From Caballeronia glathei (lineage in GTDB: Bacteria; Pseudomonadota; Gammaproteobacteria; Burkholderiales; Burkholderiaceae): a DNA stretch of 64,000 nt. The stretch covers positions 1-64,000 of the forward strand of contig NZ_JFHC01000019.1 of NCBI RefSeq assembly GCF_000698595.1. The letters run 5' to 3'. Shown in pieces: positions 45,509-53,718 of the stretch. The notes beneath the pieces were generated by a model. That model was not told the DNA's origin. It made no database searches and saw only the letters and a program-made list of their open reading frames with translations. The first letter of the stretch is position 1, and each line of letters begins with the position of its first letter. A program made the position numbers and the translations under genes.

Positions 45509-46801
45509 ATGAACACCGGAAAATATCGCTACGTCGTCGCCGGGCTGTTGTTCACAGCCGGTGCAATCAACTACATGGACCGCGCGGCGCTCGGCATCGT
45601 CGCGCCGATCGTCGGCAAGACGCTGGAGTTGTCGCCGTCGCAACTCGGCATCATCTTCAGCAGCTTCTTTATCGGCTACTCGATCTTTTCGTTCCTCGGC
45701 GGCTATTTCGCCGACAAGTGGGGCACGCTGCGCGTCTTCACATGGGCAATGGGATTCTGGTCGGTGTTTTGCGGCCTGACCGCGGCGGCGACCGGCTTCG
45801 TTTCGCTGCTGCTGTGCCGCGTGTTTTTCGGCATCGGTGAAGGGCCGATGAGTTCGAACACGAACCGCACGATCTCGAACTGGTTCCCGCGCCATGAAAC
45901 AGCCACCATGATCGGCTTCACGTTCTCCGGCCAGACGCTCGGCAACGCGATCGCGGGACCGGTGGTGGGGCTGATCGCCGTGGGCTTCGGCTGGCGCACG
46001 TCGTTTGTCGTGATCGCGATACTGGGCTTTCTGTGGCTCGCGTGCTGGCGCCTCTTCGTGACCGACAAGCCCGACGAGAACCGCCGCGTCGGCGTGGGCG
46101 AAACGAAGCTGATCAACGAAAGCCGCGCGATAGCCGAGGCGCGCAACGTCGAAGACGACGGCATGACGCTCGGCGCGTATCTGCGCCGGCCCAGCACGCT
46201 CGCGCTCGGTGCGGGGCTCTTCGCGGTGAACTACACGCAGTACGTGTTCATCTCATGGCTGCCGAGCTATCTCACCAACGTGATGCATCTCGACCTGAAG
46301 TCGATGAGCATCATCACGTCGATTCCGTGGATCTGCGGCGCCATCGGCTATTTCGGCGGCGGCCTGCTCGGCGATTTCATCTACAAGCGCATGGACGATC
46401 CGGTCAAGGCGCGCAAGCTGGTGGCGACGATCCCGCTCGCGCTGTCCGGGGTCGCGGTGCTGAGCATCACGTCGGCCGGATCGCTCACGGCGGCCGTCGC
46501 GCTGATCGCGGCCGCGCTCCTGTTCCTGACGGGTTCCTGCCAGTCGATCTGGGCGATCCAGCACGAGATCCTGCCGCTGCACCGCCAGGGCGGCGTGGGC
46601 GGCTTCATCCATTTCCTGAGCAACCTGTCCGGGATCATCGGGCCGGCGCTGACGGGCTTTCTGATTCAGTACTTCGGCGGCTATCACAGCGCGTTCCTGT
46701 TCGGCGCGATGATCGACTTCGCAGGCGTGCTCGCCATGCTGCTGTTCATTCACAACCGGCCGGCCGTGACCGCGCAGGTGGCCGCCCATTCGCCCAACTG
46801 A
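45509..46801 (+). CDS. MFS permease, D-glucarate/D-galactonate type (GudP/DgoT-like)
   Basis: 430 residues from the ATG at 45509, with GGAGAC upstream. The segment FTAGAINYMDRAALGIVAPI and GTLRVFTWAMGFWSVFCGLTAA near the start, plus the GEGPMSSNTNRTISNWFP loop, closely resemble GudP/GarP/DgoT permeases of the ACS family, which import glucarate, galactarate or galactonate. It lies 125 bases after the previous permease, and the next gene is an enolase-superfamily dehydratase. Two permeases of the same family in one operon suggest two related substrates. Confidence 0.85.
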   Translation: MNTGKYRYVVAGLLFTAGAINYMDRAALGIVAPIVGKTLELSPSQLGIIFSSFFIGYSIFSFLGGYFADKWGTLRVFTWAMGFWSVFCGLTAAATGFVSLLLCRVFFGIGEGPMSSNTNRTISNWFPRHETATMIGFTFSGQTLGNAIAGPVVGLIAVGFGWRTSFVVIAILGFLWLACWRLFVTDKPDENRRVGVGETKLINESRAIAEARNVEDDGMTLGAYLRRPSTLALGAGLFAVNYTQYVFISWLPSYLTNVMHLDLKSMSIITSIPWICGAIGYFGGGLLGDFIYKRMDDPVKARKLVATIPLALSGVAVLSITSAGSLTAAVALIAAALLFLTGSCQSIWAIQHEILPLHRQGGVGGFIHFLSNLSGIIGPALTGFLIQYFGGYHSAFLFGAMIDFAGVLAMLLFIHNRPAVTAQVAAHSPN

Positions 46802-46849
46802 ACCCGGTTCGACGCAAATGCGCGTTACTTCATTCGTTCTGAAACCATC

Positions 46850-48016
46850 ATGAATCAAGCTATTGCTGAACATCTGCAGGCTTCGTATCAATCCGCGTCG
46901 CGGATCGTATCGGTCGATGCGCGCACGGTACGCGTGCCGCTCGACCGTCATACGGCATTCTCCAGCCGCGTCGTCGTCGCGCGCGACTACACGGTCGTGC
47001 GCGTGAAAACCGCCGACGGCCATGAGGGTATCGGCTTCTGCTACAGCGGCAGCCGGGCCGGCATGCTCGTGACCTGCGCGGTGCGCGAGCTGTTCGCGCC
47101 GCTCCTGCGCGACCGCTCCTCGCTCGACGTCGAAGGGCTGTGGCGCGAGATGTACCAGGAGTCGCTGCTGCAGGGGCGCGCCGGATGCGTGATGCGGGCG
47201 CTGTCGATCATCGATATCGCGTTGTGGGACCGCAATGCGCGCGCGGCGGGTTTGCCGCTCAGCCGGTATATCGGCGCGACGTCGGCGGATCGCGTGCCCG
47301 CGTATGCGAGCGGCGGCTATTACGTCGATGGCAAGACGCCCGGGCATCTCGGTGAGGAAATGGCGAGCTATGTCGCGCTGGGTTTTCGCGCGGTGAAGAT
47401 GAAGGTGGGGCGGCTCGATCCGCGCGCTGAAGAGGCGCGCGTGAAGGCAGCGCGCGCCGCGATCGGCGACGACGTGCTGCTGATGCTCGACGCCAACAAC
47501 GCATGGTCGGACGTGCCCACGGCGCTCGAGCATCTGCGCCGCTACGAGCGGTACGATCCCTACTGGATCGAGGAGCCGTTCAGTCCCGACGATATCGAAA
47601 GTCACGCGCAGCTCGCGAAGCGCACGCCGGTGACGGTGGCGACGGGCGAGATCGAGGCGGGCCGCTGGCGGCATCAGGAACTGCTCGACAAGCGCGCCGC
47701 GATGATCCTGCAATCCGATGCGGCGGTGTGCGGCGGCATCAGCGAATGGCGGCGCATTGCGGCCGCGGCCGCCGCGGTCGGCGTGACGATGTGCCCGCAC
47801 TGGTTCCACGATCTGCACGTGCATCTGGTCGCATCGACGACGAATGCACGCTATGTCGAATATTTCCCGGACGATCAGGTGCTGAACTTCCGGCGTCTTG
47901 TCGACACGCAGCTCGAGTTCGCGGACGGCATGCTGAAGGTGCCGACCGGCGCGGGCCTGGGCTTCGGCTTCGACCATGCCGCGCTGGAGCGCTATGCGGT
48001 CGATGCATGGGCGTGA
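46850..48016 (+). CDS. Enolase-superfamily (mandelate racemase subgroup) sugar-acid dehydratase
   Basis: 388 residues. The superfamily layout is complete: KMK motif Lys183/Lys185 (AVKMKVG), metal ligands Asp214 (LDANNAW), Glu241 (IEEPF) and Glu267 (ATGEIE), Asp290 (LQSDAA) and His317 (CPHWFHD). The Lys plus His/Asp combination is that of mandelate racemase-type enzymes, including galactonate, glucarate and other acid-sugar dehydratases. The gene has only a weak ribosome site. It ends the plus-strand operon and is followed by a strong terminator. Substrate specificity needs assay. Confidence 0.85.
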   Translation: MNQAIAEHLQASYQSASRIVSVDARTVRVPLDRHTAFSSRVVVARDYTVVRVKTADGHEGIGFCYSGSRAGMLVTCAVRELFAPLLRDRSSLDVEGLWREMYQESLLQGRAGCVMRALSIIDIALWDRNARAAGLPLSRYIGATSADRVPAYASGGYYVDGKTPGHLGEEMASYVALGFRAVKMKVGRLDPRAEEARVKAARAAIGDDVLLMLDANNAWSDVPTALEHLRRYERYDPYWIEEPFSPDDIESHAQLAKRTPVTVATGEIEAGRWRHQELLDKRAAMILQSDAAVCGGISEWRRIAAAAAAVGVTMCPHWFHDLHVHLVASTTNARYVEYFPDDQVLNFRRLVDTQLEFADGMLKVPTGAGLGFGFDHAALERYAVDAWA

Positions 48017-48044
48017 TGCCCGCCGCGGCAACGCAGCGCAAATG

Positions 48045-48072
48045 AAAATCGGGCGCCTCGGCGCCCGATTTT
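48045..48072. terminator. Strong bidirectional terminator
   Basis: AAAATCGGGCGCC (48045-48057) pairs with GGCGCCCGATTTT (48060-48072). It is a near-perfect stem flanked by A- and T-tracts, between two convergent operons. The T-rich run (TTTTCTTCTTC) on the plus strand and the A-tract on the other side suit termination in both directions. Confidence 0.85.
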
Positions 48073-48095
48073 CTTCTTCACCTGAACACGCTGCC

Positions 48096-49028
48096 TCAGG
48101 CGAGCGCCGCTTCGATCCCCGGCATCGCGAACTGCGCTTTTGCAAGCGCGTCCTTCAGCGCGGCGCGCTGTCCGGCATCGAGCGCGACGAGCGGCGGCCT
48201 GACCGTGCCCCAGTCTTCATCGTGCGAATAGATGCCGATTGCCGCTTTCAGCGCAGGGATCATCGGGAACTTCGCGAACACGGCGCGGATATCGTCGAGC
48301 GCCTGCTGGCGTGCGTCGGCATCGGCGGCCTGCCAGTTGCGGTAGAGCTCAACGATCGCGGCAGGATTCACGTTGCCCGTCGCGGTGATGCAGCCGGCGC
48401 CGCCGCCGCGCAATGTCGCGAGCAGGAACGTCTCGCTGCCCGCGAAGACGTCGAAACCGTGCGGCTGGAAGCGTTCGAGCATGGCCTGCGTGTGGGTCCA
48501 GTCGCCCGAACTGTCCTTCACGCCCGCGATGACGCGCGGGTACGCCTTCAGCAGACGCTCGATCAGCGCGAGACCGAGCGGCACCTGCGACACCTGCGGA
48601 ATGTGATAGACGTAGATGCGCAAAGCGTCCGAGCCGACCCGCTCGATGATTTCGGCGAAGCTGCGAAAGATGCCGTCGTCGCTGACGCCCTTGTAGTAGA
48701 AGGGCGGAAGCATCAGCACGTGATGGCATCCGGACGCCACCGCGTGCTTCGTCAGCTCGATCGAATCGGTCAACGCCGCGCAGCCGGTGCCGGGCATGAG
48801 CCTTTCGACTGGAAGGCCCGCCGATACGAGCGTATCGAGCAGACGCTTTTTCTCGTCGACGGCCAATGAATTCGCCTCGGAGTTCGTGCCGAACACGGCC
48901 AATCCGACGTCCTGGTCGGTGAGCCATCGGCAGTGGCGCAGAAAGCGGTCGTGATCGGGATGCAGGTTGCTGCTGAAGGGCGTGACAACGGGCGAGTAGA
49001 CGCCGCGTGGCCGGCTGGCGGGGTTCAT
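48096..49028 (-). CDS. Dihydrodipicolinate synthase-family aldolase/dehydratase
   Basis: 310 residues. TIM-barrel class I aldolase motifs are GTNSE (47-51, phosphate/carboxylate loop), the catalytic tyrosine in YVYHIPQ (139-145) and Schiff-base Lys171 in GVKDSSGD. The family includes DHDPS, N-acetylneuraminate lyase, 2-keto-3-deoxygluconate aldolase and 5-dehydro-4-deoxyglucarate dehydratase. In this island a deoxy-keto sugar-acid aldolase or dehydratase is more likely than lysine synthesis. It follows the 2-hydroxyacid dehydrogenase by 31 bases in a two-gene operon. Confidence 0.85.
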   Translation of the reverse strand: MNPASRPRGVYSPVVTPFSSNLHPDHDRFLRHCRWLTDQDVGLAVFGTNSEANSLAVDEKKRLLDTLVSAGLPVERLMPGTGCAALTDSIELTKHAVASGCHHVLMLPPFYYKGVSDDGIFRSFAEIIERVGSDALRIYVYHIPQVSQVPLGLALIERLLKAYPRVIAGVKDSSGDWTHTQAMLERFQPHGFDVFAGSETFLLATLRGGGAGCITATGNVNPAAIVELYRNWQAADADARQQALDDIRAVFAKFPMIPALKAAIGIYSHDEDWGTVRPPLVALDAGQRAALKDALAKAQFAMPGIEAALA

Positions 49029-49059
49029 CGGTTGATCCTCCTGGGCAGGGCGCGCGGCG

Positions 49060-50058
49060 TCAGACCGCGCGCTGTTGGGACTGCGGACGGGCGGCGAGCG
49101 CCTCGGGATTCACGCACGTCGCCGTGAGACGGCCGTCGAGTGCGTCGAGCAGATTCAGTGCGGCGCGGTGCGCCATCGCTTCGCGCGTCTGCGCGGTAGC
49201 CGAGCCGATGTGCGGTGCGATCACCACGTTCGGAAGCGCGAATAGCGGCGAGTCCGCGGGCAGCGGCTCGCGTTCGAACACGTCGAGGCCGGCACCGAGG
49301 ATGCGGCGTTCGCGCAACGCGTCGATCAGCGCGGCTTCGTCGAGCACCTGGCCGCGCGCGCAGTTGACGAGAATCGCGCCGGGCTTCATCAACCGCAGTT
49401 CGGCGGCGCCGATCAGCCGGGTGGTCGCGGCGGAGAGCGGCACGAGCAGGCACACGAAGTCGGCCTCGGACAGCAGGTCCGGCAGCGGCCGCCACTGTGC
49501 GCCGAAGGCCTCCTCGGCCGCCGCATTGCGCGAGCGGTTCGAATACAGCACGTTCATGCCGAAGCCGTGCGCCGCGCGGCGCGCTACGGCAGCGCCGATT
49601 CGGCCCAGCCCGACGATGCCGAGCGTCTTGTGATGCACATCGACGCCGAACTGCGCCGGCCCCGACGATGCGCGCCATTCGCCGCGCCGTGCCGATGCGT
49701 CCAGTTCCGCGATCCGGCGCGCGGCGGCGAGCATCAGCGCGAACACGAGATCCGCGGTTGTTTCCGTGACTTCGTCGGGCGTGTTGCACAGCACGATGCC
49801 GCGGCGAGTGAGTCCGGCAACGTCGAAATCGTCGTAGCCCGCCGACACGGTCGCGACCGCTTCGAGCCTGGGCGCGCCGTCGAGCAGTTCGGTGCAGAGC
49901 TTCAGCTTGTTGCCGATCGCGCCGTGCGCATGCGAGAGCGCGTGCAGAAAGGCGGCGCGGTCGGCGTCGGCGTCCGCCAACGTGACGTCACACCGTGCTT
50001 CGAGCATTCGCATCACGCCGGGGGGCAGCTTGCGATAGGCAACGACATGTTTCTTCAT
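49060..50058 (-). CDS. D-isomer 2-hydroxyacid dehydrogenase, glyoxylate/2-ketogluconate reductase type
   Basis: 332 residues from the ATG at 50058. An in-frame start at 50109 would overlap the operator-proximal promoter and is rejected. NAD(P) motif GIVGLGRIGAAVARRA (about 151-166), Arg in NCARGQVLDEAAL and His in APHIGSAT (catalytic Arg/Glu/His set) are visible. GhrB/TiaE-like enzymes reduce glyoxylate, hydroxypyruvate or 2-ketogluconate. It is divergent from the IlvD/Edd dehydratase and shares an operator region with it. Its role is probably to reduce a keto-acid product of the island. Confidence 0.85.
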   Translation of the reverse strand: MKKHVVAYRKLPPGVMRMLEARCDVTLADADADRAAFLHALSHAHGAIGNKLKLCTELLDGAPRLEAVATVSAGYDDFDVAGLTRRGIVLCNTPDEVTETTADLVFALMLAAARRIAELDASARRGEWRASSGPAQFGVDVHHKTLGIVGLGRIGAAVARRAAHGFGMNVLYSNRSRNAAAEEAFGAQWRPLPDLLSEADFVCLLVPLSAATTRLIGAAELRLMKPGAILVNCARGQVLDEAALIDALRERRILGAGLDVFEREPLPADSPLFALPNVVIAPHIGSATAQTREAMAHRAALNLLDALDGRLTATCVNPEALAARPQSQQRAV

Positions 50059-50117
50059 CGGGACATCCCTCGAACAAGGAGCGGAAAGGCGGCTGTCAGC
50101 GCACGTCATGAAGCTTT

Positions 50118-50133
50118 GAGAAAGCGCTTACTT
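50118..50133. promoter_or_regulatory. LacI/cre-type operator between dehydrogenase and IlvD/Edd genes
   Basis: GAGAAAGCGCTTACTT has a central AAGCGCTT and differs at only one of 16 positions from the reverse complement of the site at 42181-42196. It lies between the divergent genes starting at 50058 and 50197. Confidence 0.75.
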
Positions 50134-50165
50134 GCGTGCCACTATAAGTCCCGATAGAATCATCG

Positions 50166-50178
50166 TCAATATTATTGA
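50166..50178. promoter_or_regulatory. AT-rich palindrome upstream of IlvD/Edd gene
   Basis: TCAATATTATTGA is an odd palindrome centred at 50172, 19 bases before ATG 50197. It could be a second operator, for example for the FadR-type regulator encoded downstream, but nothing beyond symmetry and location supports it. Confidence 0.35.
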
Positions 50179-50196
50179 TAATCTTGGGATGACACG

Positions 50197-51936
50197 ATGG
50201 CAGGTGACAGCAAGTCCAAAGGGTTGCGCAAAGGGCTGACCAATTACGGCGACGAGGGCTTCTCGCTGTTTTTGCGCAAGGCGTTCATCAAGGGCGCAGG
50301 CTATACGGACGACGCACTGTCGCGCCCGATCGTCGCCATTGCGAACACGGGCAGTGCCTACAACCCGTGCCACGGCAACGCGCCGCAACTGGTCGAGGCG
50401 ATCAAGCGCGGCGTGATGCTCGCGGGCGGCCTGCCGGTCGAGTTCCCGACCATCTCGATCGCGGAAAGCTTTTCTCATCCGACCAGCATGTATCTGCGCA
50501 ACCTCATGTCGATGGACACGGAGGAGATGATCCGCGCGCAGCCGATGGACGCCGTGGTGCTGATCGGCGGCTGCGACAAGACGGTGCCGGCGCAACTGAT
50601 GGGCGCCGCCGCGGCCAACGTTCCGGCAATCCAGCTCGTGACGGGCGCCATGCTGACAGGCTCGCATCGCGGCGAGCGCGTGGGCGCATGCACGGACTGC
50701 CGCCGTTTCTGGGCGAGCTTTCGCGGCGACCAGATCGACGCCGCCGAGATCGATGCGGTGAACAACCAGCTGGTGGCGACCGTCGGCACCTGCTCGGTGA
50801 TGGGCACCGCGAGCACGATGGCCTGCATCGCCGAGGCGATGGGCATCATGCTGCCGGGCGGCGCGTCGCCGCCAGCCGTGAGCGCCGACCGCATCCGCAT
50901 TGCCGAGCGCACCGGTGCGCAGGCGGTGGCGATGATCGGCGCGGACCTGACGCCCGCGAGAATCCTCACGCCGAAGGCGATCGAAAACGCGCTGCGCGTG
51001 CTGCTCGCGATCGGCGGTTCGACGAACGGCATCATTCACCTGACCGCGATCGCGGGCCGGCTGGGCATCAGGATCGATCTCGACGCGCTCGACCGGATCG
51101 CCCGCGAGACGCCGGTGCTGGTCGATCTGAAGCCGTCGGGGCAGCACTACATGGAGGATCTGCATCGCGCGGGCGGGCTCACCACCGTGATGCGCGAGAT
51201 GAAGGATCTGCTGCATCTCGATGCGCTGACGGTCACTGGCCGAACCCTCGGCGAAGAGCTCGACGCGGCGCCGTCGAGCTTCGCGCAGGAGGTCGTGCGG
51301 CCGTTCAGCCAGCCGATCTTCCCGCAGGGCGGCATCGCCGTGCTGCACGGCAACCTGGCGCCCGGCGGCGCCATCATCAAGCAGTCGGCCGCCAATCCCC
51401 AGTTGATGGAGCATGAGGGCCGCGCCGTGGTGTTCGAGAACGCGGAAGACCTCGCGCTTCGCATCGACGATCCGGAACTCGACGTCGAGGCGCACGACGT
51501 GCTCGTGCTCAAGCAGATCGGGCCGGTCGGCGCGCCGGGCATGCCCGAAGCGGGCTATATCCCGATTCCGCGCAAGCTCGGGCGGCAGGGCGTGAAGGAC
51601 ATGGTGCGCATCTCCGACGGCCGCATGAGCGGCACGGCGGCGGGCACCGTCGTGCTGCACGTCACGCCGGAAGCGGCGATCGGCGGACCGCTCGCGATCG
51701 TCCGCACGGGCGACCGGATTCGCCTGAGCGTCGCCGCGCGTTCGATCGAACTGCTGCTGAGCAACGAGGAAATCGCCGCGCGCCTTGCCGCGCTGCCGCC
51801 GCGCGAAACCGATCCCGAAGCGCGTGGCTACAGAAAGCTCTTTCTGACGACGATCACTCAGGCCGACGAAGGCTGCGACTTCGACTTCCTGAAAGCAGCG
51901 AAAATGGTCGCCACCGTGCCGGGAGGCAAGTCTTGA
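50197..51936 (+). CDS. IlvD/Edd-family dehydratase (sugar-acid type)
   Basis: 579 residues. [2Fe-2S] ligand cysteines are likely Cys58 (NPCHG), Cys126 (GGCDKT) and Cys199 (GTCSVMGTA), with the C-terminal DGRMSGTAAGTV (about 475-486) of the family. Sugar-acid members (arabinonate, xylonate, gluconate dehydratases) make 2-keto-3-deoxy acids, while IlvD makes a branched-chain precursor. Placement in a sugar-acid cluster favours the first. It heads an operon with a FadR-type GntR, a uronate-dehydrogenase-like enzyme and a LacI regulator. Confidence 0.85.
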   Translation: MAGDSKSKGLRKGLTNYGDEGFSLFLRKAFIKGAGYTDDALSRPIVAIANTGSAYNPCHGNAPQLVEAIKRGVMLAGGLPVEFPTISIAESFSHPTSMYLRNLMSMDTEEMIRAQPMDAVVLIGGCDKTVPAQLMGAAAANVPAIQLVTGAMLTGSHRGERVGACTDCRRFWASFRGDQIDAAEIDAVNNQLVATVGTCSVMGTASTMACIAEAMGIMLPGGASPPAVSADRIRIAERTGAQAVAMIGADLTPARILTPKAIENALRVLLAIGGSTNGIIHLTAIAGRLGIRIDLDALDRIARETPVLVDLKPSGQHYMEDLHRAGGLTTVMREMKDLLHLDALTVTGRTLGEELDAAPSSFAQEVVRPFSQPIFPQGGIAVLHGNLAPGGAIIKQSAANPQLMEHEGRAVVFENAEDLALRIDDPELDVEAHDVLVLKQIGPVGAPGMPEAGYIPIPRKLGRQGVKDMVRISDGRMSGTAAGTVVLHVTPEAAIGGPLAIVRTGDRIRLSVAARSIELLLSNEEIAARLAALPPRETDPEARGYRKLFLTTITQADEGCDFDFLKAAKMVATVPGGKS

Positions 51937-52009
51937 CGAGGCGGCCACAGCGCGGCGCGCGCCGTGCGCGACACACCGCCGTTTGCATTCCTTCGCGGGC
52001 GCTTCCCCT

Positions 52010-52798
52010 ATGAGCGGCGCTGTCACGACCAAGCACGCGACGAAGCACGCGACCCAGCACGCGACGAAGCTCGCGAAGGCGGGCGCACCCGCGGTCCGCG
52101 ACCGCAACACCGACGAGACGATGCGACGCGTCGCCGACCAGCTCGAAGAACAGATCGTGCTCGGCATGCTGCATCCGCGCGAGCGGCTCGTCGAAGACGA
52201 CCTCTGCGAGCGCTTCAGCCTCAAGCGCCACGTCGCACGCCAGGTGCTGGCCGAGGTGGAGCGCCGCGGTCTCGTCGAGCGGCGCCGGCATGTGGGCGCG
52301 CTGGTGAAGTCGTTCACCGCGCGCGAGGTGACGGAGTTGTACGCGTTGCGCGAGCTGCTGGAAACCGACGCGGCGAGCCGCATCGTGTTTCCCGTCGATG
52401 CCGCGAAGCTTGACGAACTCGCGGCGATTCAGACCCTGCACGACGAAGCGGCGCACGCGGGCGATCTGCGCCGCGTGTTCCGCGTCAACATGACGTTTCA
52501 CCGCGCTTTCTTTGCGCTGTCGGGTAATCAGGTGCTCGTCGACGCGATTCACGAGTACGAGCGGCGCACGCACGCGATCCGCTCCGTGTCGATCGTTTTC
52601 CCGCAGTACCTCGAAAAGGCGCGCGCCGAGCATCATCAGATGATCGACGCGCTGCGGCGCGGTGATCGCGACCGCCTGATCGCGCTATGCCGCGAACATC
52701 TGGTGCCGTCACGCGACGCGTATCTCGACGCGTATCACCGGCGCTCTCTTGCGGCCGCGGCGCACGCCCCGGCCAATCCGAACGGAGACATCGAATGA
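52010..52798 (+). CDS. GntR-family transcriptional regulator, FadR (FCD) subfamily
   Basis: 262 residues from the ATG at 52010. The start is not fully certain, as an in-frame ATG lies at 51983. A winged helix (about 40-100, QLEEQIVLGMLHPRERLVEDDLCERFSLKRHVARQVLAEVERRG) is followed by an FCD all-helical ligand domain. The N-terminus (about 8-25) consists of a short tandem repeat (KHAT units). It follows the dehydratase gene by about 73 bases and its stop overlaps the next gene start (ATGA), so it is co-expressed with the dehydrogenase. Confidence 0.85.
   Translation: MSGAVTTKHATKHATQHATKLAKAGAPAVRDRNTDETMRRVADQLEEQIVLGMLHPRERLVEDDLCERFSLKRHVARQVLAEVERRGLVERRRHVGALVKSFTAREVTELYALRELLETDAASRIVFPVDAAKLDELAAIQTLHDEAAHAGDLRRVFRVNMTFHRAFFALSGNQVLVDAIHEYERRTHAIRSVSIVFPQYLEKARAEHHQMIDALRRGDRDRLIALCREHLVPSRDAYLDAYHRRSLAAAAHAPANPNGDIE
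52031..52078 (+). repeat. Twelve-base tandem repeat in GntR N-terminus
   Basis: Four 12-base units with the form AAGCACGCGACG, AAGCACGCGACC, CAGCACGCGACG and AAGCTCGCGAAG encode KHATKHATQHATKLAK. It precedes the helix-turn-helix and looks like slippage expansion. Confidence 0.85.
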
Positions 52799-53601
52799 CA
52801 CGGGTATTGATCACCGGCGCGGCCGGCCATATCGGCAAGGTGCTGCGTGCCGGACTGCGCGGCCAGTATCAGCTGCGGCTTGCGGATATCGCGCCGCAGG
52901 CACCCGCGGGCGAGGGCGAGGAGGTCGTGAGCGCGGACATCACGCGGCTCGCGGACCTCGTGCCCGCGATGGAGGGCGTGGACGTCGTGGTGCATCTCGC
53001 GGGCATTCCGGACGAAGACAGCTGGGAGAAGATCCGCGACATGAACATCGAAGGCTGCTACAACGTGTTCGAAGCCGCGCGCCGGGCCGGGGTGAAGCGC
53101 GTCGTGTTCGCGAGCTCGAATCACGCTGTGGGATTTCACCGGCGGGACCGGATGATCGACGATGCAGTGGCGCCGAGGCCGGACAGCCGCTACGGCGTAT
53201 CCAAGGTGTTCGGCGAAGCGCTCGGCCGGATGTACGCGGACAAGCACGGCATGTCGGTTGCGTGCATGCGGATCGGCTCGTTCCGTCCCGACGATGCGCC
53301 GACGGCGCCGCGGCACCTCTTCACGTGGATCAGCCACCGCGACATGGTGCAACTGGCGAAGCGCTGCATCGACACGCCCGACTACCATTTCGTGATCGTG
53401 TATGGCGTGTCGGGCAACGCACGCAATCGCTGGGACAACGCGAACGTGCGGCGGCTCGGCTATGCGCCGCAAGACGACGCCGAACTGCATGCCGCGCAGA
53501 TCGCGGCCACGGGGCAGACCGAAGACGCGCGCGAAGCGCTCTTTCACGGCGGCTTCGGCTGCCTCGTGGAATTCGACGGCGATCCGCAACGGATCGACTA
53601 G
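52795..53601 (+). CDS. udh: NAD-dependent uronate dehydrogenase-like (SDR epimerase fold)
   Basis: 268 residues from the ATG at 52795, which overlaps the GntR stop (ATGA) and has CGGAGAC upstream. Extended SDR motifs: TGAAGHIG (7-14, NAD loop), FASSNHAVGF (105-114) and Tyr133/Lys137 (YGVSK). The length and the FASSNH..GF segment match bacterial uronate dehydrogenases, which oxidise D-glucuronate or D-galacturonate to aldaro-lactones. That would feed the SMP-30 lactonase at 41182. Other sugar dehydrogenases of this fold cannot be excluded. Confidence 0.75.
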   Translation: MTRVLITGAAGHIGKVLRAGLRGQYQLRLADIAPQAPAGEGEEVVSADITRLADLVPAMEGVDVVVHLAGIPDEDSWEKIRDMNIEGCYNVFEAARRAGVKRVVFASSNHAVGFHRRDRMIDDAVAPRPDSRYGVSKVFGEALGRMYADKHGMSVACMRIGSFRPDDAPTAPRHLFTWISHRDMVQLAKRCIDTPDYHFVIVYGVSGNARNRWDNANVRRLGYAPQDDAELHAAQIAATGQTEDAREALFHGGFGCLVEFDGDPQRID

Positions 53602-53718
53602 GACGAAGCTGCCCGGTGATGCCAGCCACCACTGCTTGTATGCCGCGTTTTAGTGCCGCGCTATAGTACGGGCATATGAGGGGCGCGATCGAGCGCCCGC
53701 TACCAGGCAGGGTGCACG

